Assembly (NCBI GenBank): GCA_964400405.1
Contig: CAYNUO010000045.1
Span: 1 to 24,502, forward strand
Source of the DNA: CANKJK01 sp964400405
Lineage (GTDB): Bacteria > Acidobacteriota > Vicinamibacteria > Vicinamibacterales > UBA2999
Direction: 5' to 3'
DNA: 24,502 nucleotides
Part shown: piece by piece, positions 22,561-24,502 of the stretch
Layout: the number at the start of each line of letters is the position of its first letter
Position numbering within the stretch: position 1 is the first letter of the stretch
The notes under the pieces: model-generated
The model's database searches: none
Told to the model about the DNA's origin: nothing
Seen by the model: the letters and a program-made list of their open reading frames with translations, nothing else
Made by a program: the position numbers and the translations under genes

Positions 22561-22570
22561 GGAGGGGAGA
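22561..22570 (+). promoter_or_regulatory. Shine-Dalgarno of the FKBP gene
   Basis: GGAGGGGAGA ends 3 bases before ATG 22574 and fixes this start rather than earlier in-frame codons that run back into the DUF5916 gene. A TAGGAT (22548-22553) just upstream could be a -10 with a leader near 15 bases. Confidence 0.5.
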
Positions 22571-22573
22571 GAC

Positions 22574-23005
22574 ATGCGAAGCCTTGCCACGATGGTGTGT
22601 GTTCTGGTCGCGACGCTGGCCGCGGGTCAGACCACGCTCAAGGTGATTCCACCCCCGCCGGATGTCGCCGCACCGCCGAGCGACGCCACGACGACGCGGT
22701 CGGGTCTGGCGTGGAAGGTGCTGACACCGGGAACCGGCAAGCGGCGGCCCAACGCCTTCAACGAGGTCACGGTCCACTACACGGGCTGGACCGCTGACGG
22801 CAAGATGTTCGACAGCTCCGTGGCCCGCGGCAAGCCGACAACCTTCCCGGTCAACGCCGTCATCACCGGCTGGATGGAGGGCCTGCAGTTGATGCTGGTT
22901 GGCGAAACGCGACGCCTCTGGATCCCCGCGGACCTCGCCTACAAGGGGAAGCGGGGTCCGCAGGGGATGCTCGTCTTCGACGTCGAGCTGATTTCCATCA
23001 AGTAG
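22574..23005 (+). CDS. Exported FKBP-type peptidyl-prolyl cis-trans isomerase
   Basis: 143 residues. A signal peptide ends near TLAAGQT (about residue 19), with a Pro-rich linker to about residue 40 and one FKBP domain after it. Active-site residues are present: Y69 in VHYTGW, F79-D80 in KMFDSS, F91, V96-I97 and W100 in ITGWMEGL, Y123 in DLAYKG and F135 in LVFDVEL. The loop between AY and LVFDVEL is shortened (KGKRGPQGM), lacking the usual IPPNA segment that closes the pocket. It would catalyse proline isomerisation during folding of exported proteins. It follows the DUF5916 gene by 53 bases with its own Shine-Dalgarno; its stop lies 7 bases from the end of the convergent metH. Confidence 0.92.
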   Translation: MRSLATMVCVLVATLAAGQTTLKVIPPPPDVAAPPSDATTTRSGLAWKVLTPGTGKRRPNAFNEVTVHYTGWTADGKMFDSSVARGKPTTFPVNAVITGWMEGLQLMLVGETRRLWIPADLAYKGKRGPQGMLVFDVELISIK

Positions 23006-23012
23006 CCGTCTG

Positions 23013-24502
<1,490 letters not shown>

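Overview
The window is a GC-rich, densely coded bacterial chromosome segment. It has 21 complete or partial protein genes that I can support. No intergenic stretch exceeds about 125 bases. I see no tRNA, rRNA, CRISPR array, insertion sequence or phage gene. The gene families suggest an Acidobacteriota, most likely of the Vicinamibacteria type: cytochrome c fused to DUF1080, DUF5916 barrel proteins, PQQ-like propellers beginning with a DWxxxRGxxRxG motif, and a glycine-zipper exported protein. This taxonomic guess is inference from family content, not a measured placement.

Layout. 1-4028 (+): the tail of a VOC-like gene, two paralogous exported cytochrome c-DUF1080 fusions and an ACS-type MFS transporter, all tightly packed. 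4086-6919 (+): an exported beta-helix protein and a polytopic GT-C-like membrane protein. The latter's end overlaps a convergent yciH/SUI1 gene (6909-7265, -). 7386-13731 (+): a PQQ-like propeller, a metallo-beta-lactamase-like protein without metal ligands, then a two-subunit periplasmic-type molybdenum hydroxylase (2Fe-2S subunit and Tat-exported molybdopterin subunit) followed by a dihaem cytochrome c. 13810-15033 (-): a second PQQ-like propeller. 15082-16604 (+): two exported VOC-fold proteins. 16702-17898 (+): a glycine-zipper exported protein behind a repeat-rich upstream region. 17994-19545 (+): an aldo/keto reductase and a membrane-anchored FxLYD-like protein. 19567-20160 (-): a GNAT acetyltransferase. 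20190-22520 (+): a DUF5916/CBM9-like outer-membrane protein. 22574-23005 (+): an exported FKBP prolyl isomerase. 23013-24502 (-): the C-terminal part of methionine synthase MetH, cut by the window edge.

How the genes work together. Many products are exported and several carry redox cofactors (five haem-c sites, two 2Fe-2S clusters, a molybdenum cofactor). This points to periplasmic oxidation of organic substrates such as sugars or aromatic/heterocyclic compounds and aldehydes, with electrons passed to c-type cytochromes. The best-supported functional unit is the molybdenum hydroxylase plus dihaem cytochrome at 9715-13731. The cytochrome-DUF1080 pair plus transporter at 53-4028 may couple sugar-derivative processing to electron transfer and uptake.

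A recurring regulatory pattern stands out. Genes at the head of transcription units often have a -10-like hexamer ending only 6-10 bases before the start codon and no Shine-Dalgarno sequence, which suggests leaderless mRNAs. Genes inside operons mostly have good Shine-Dalgarno sequences. Two divergent gene pairs (around 15041 and 20174) appear to share overlapping, oppositely oriented -10 elements.
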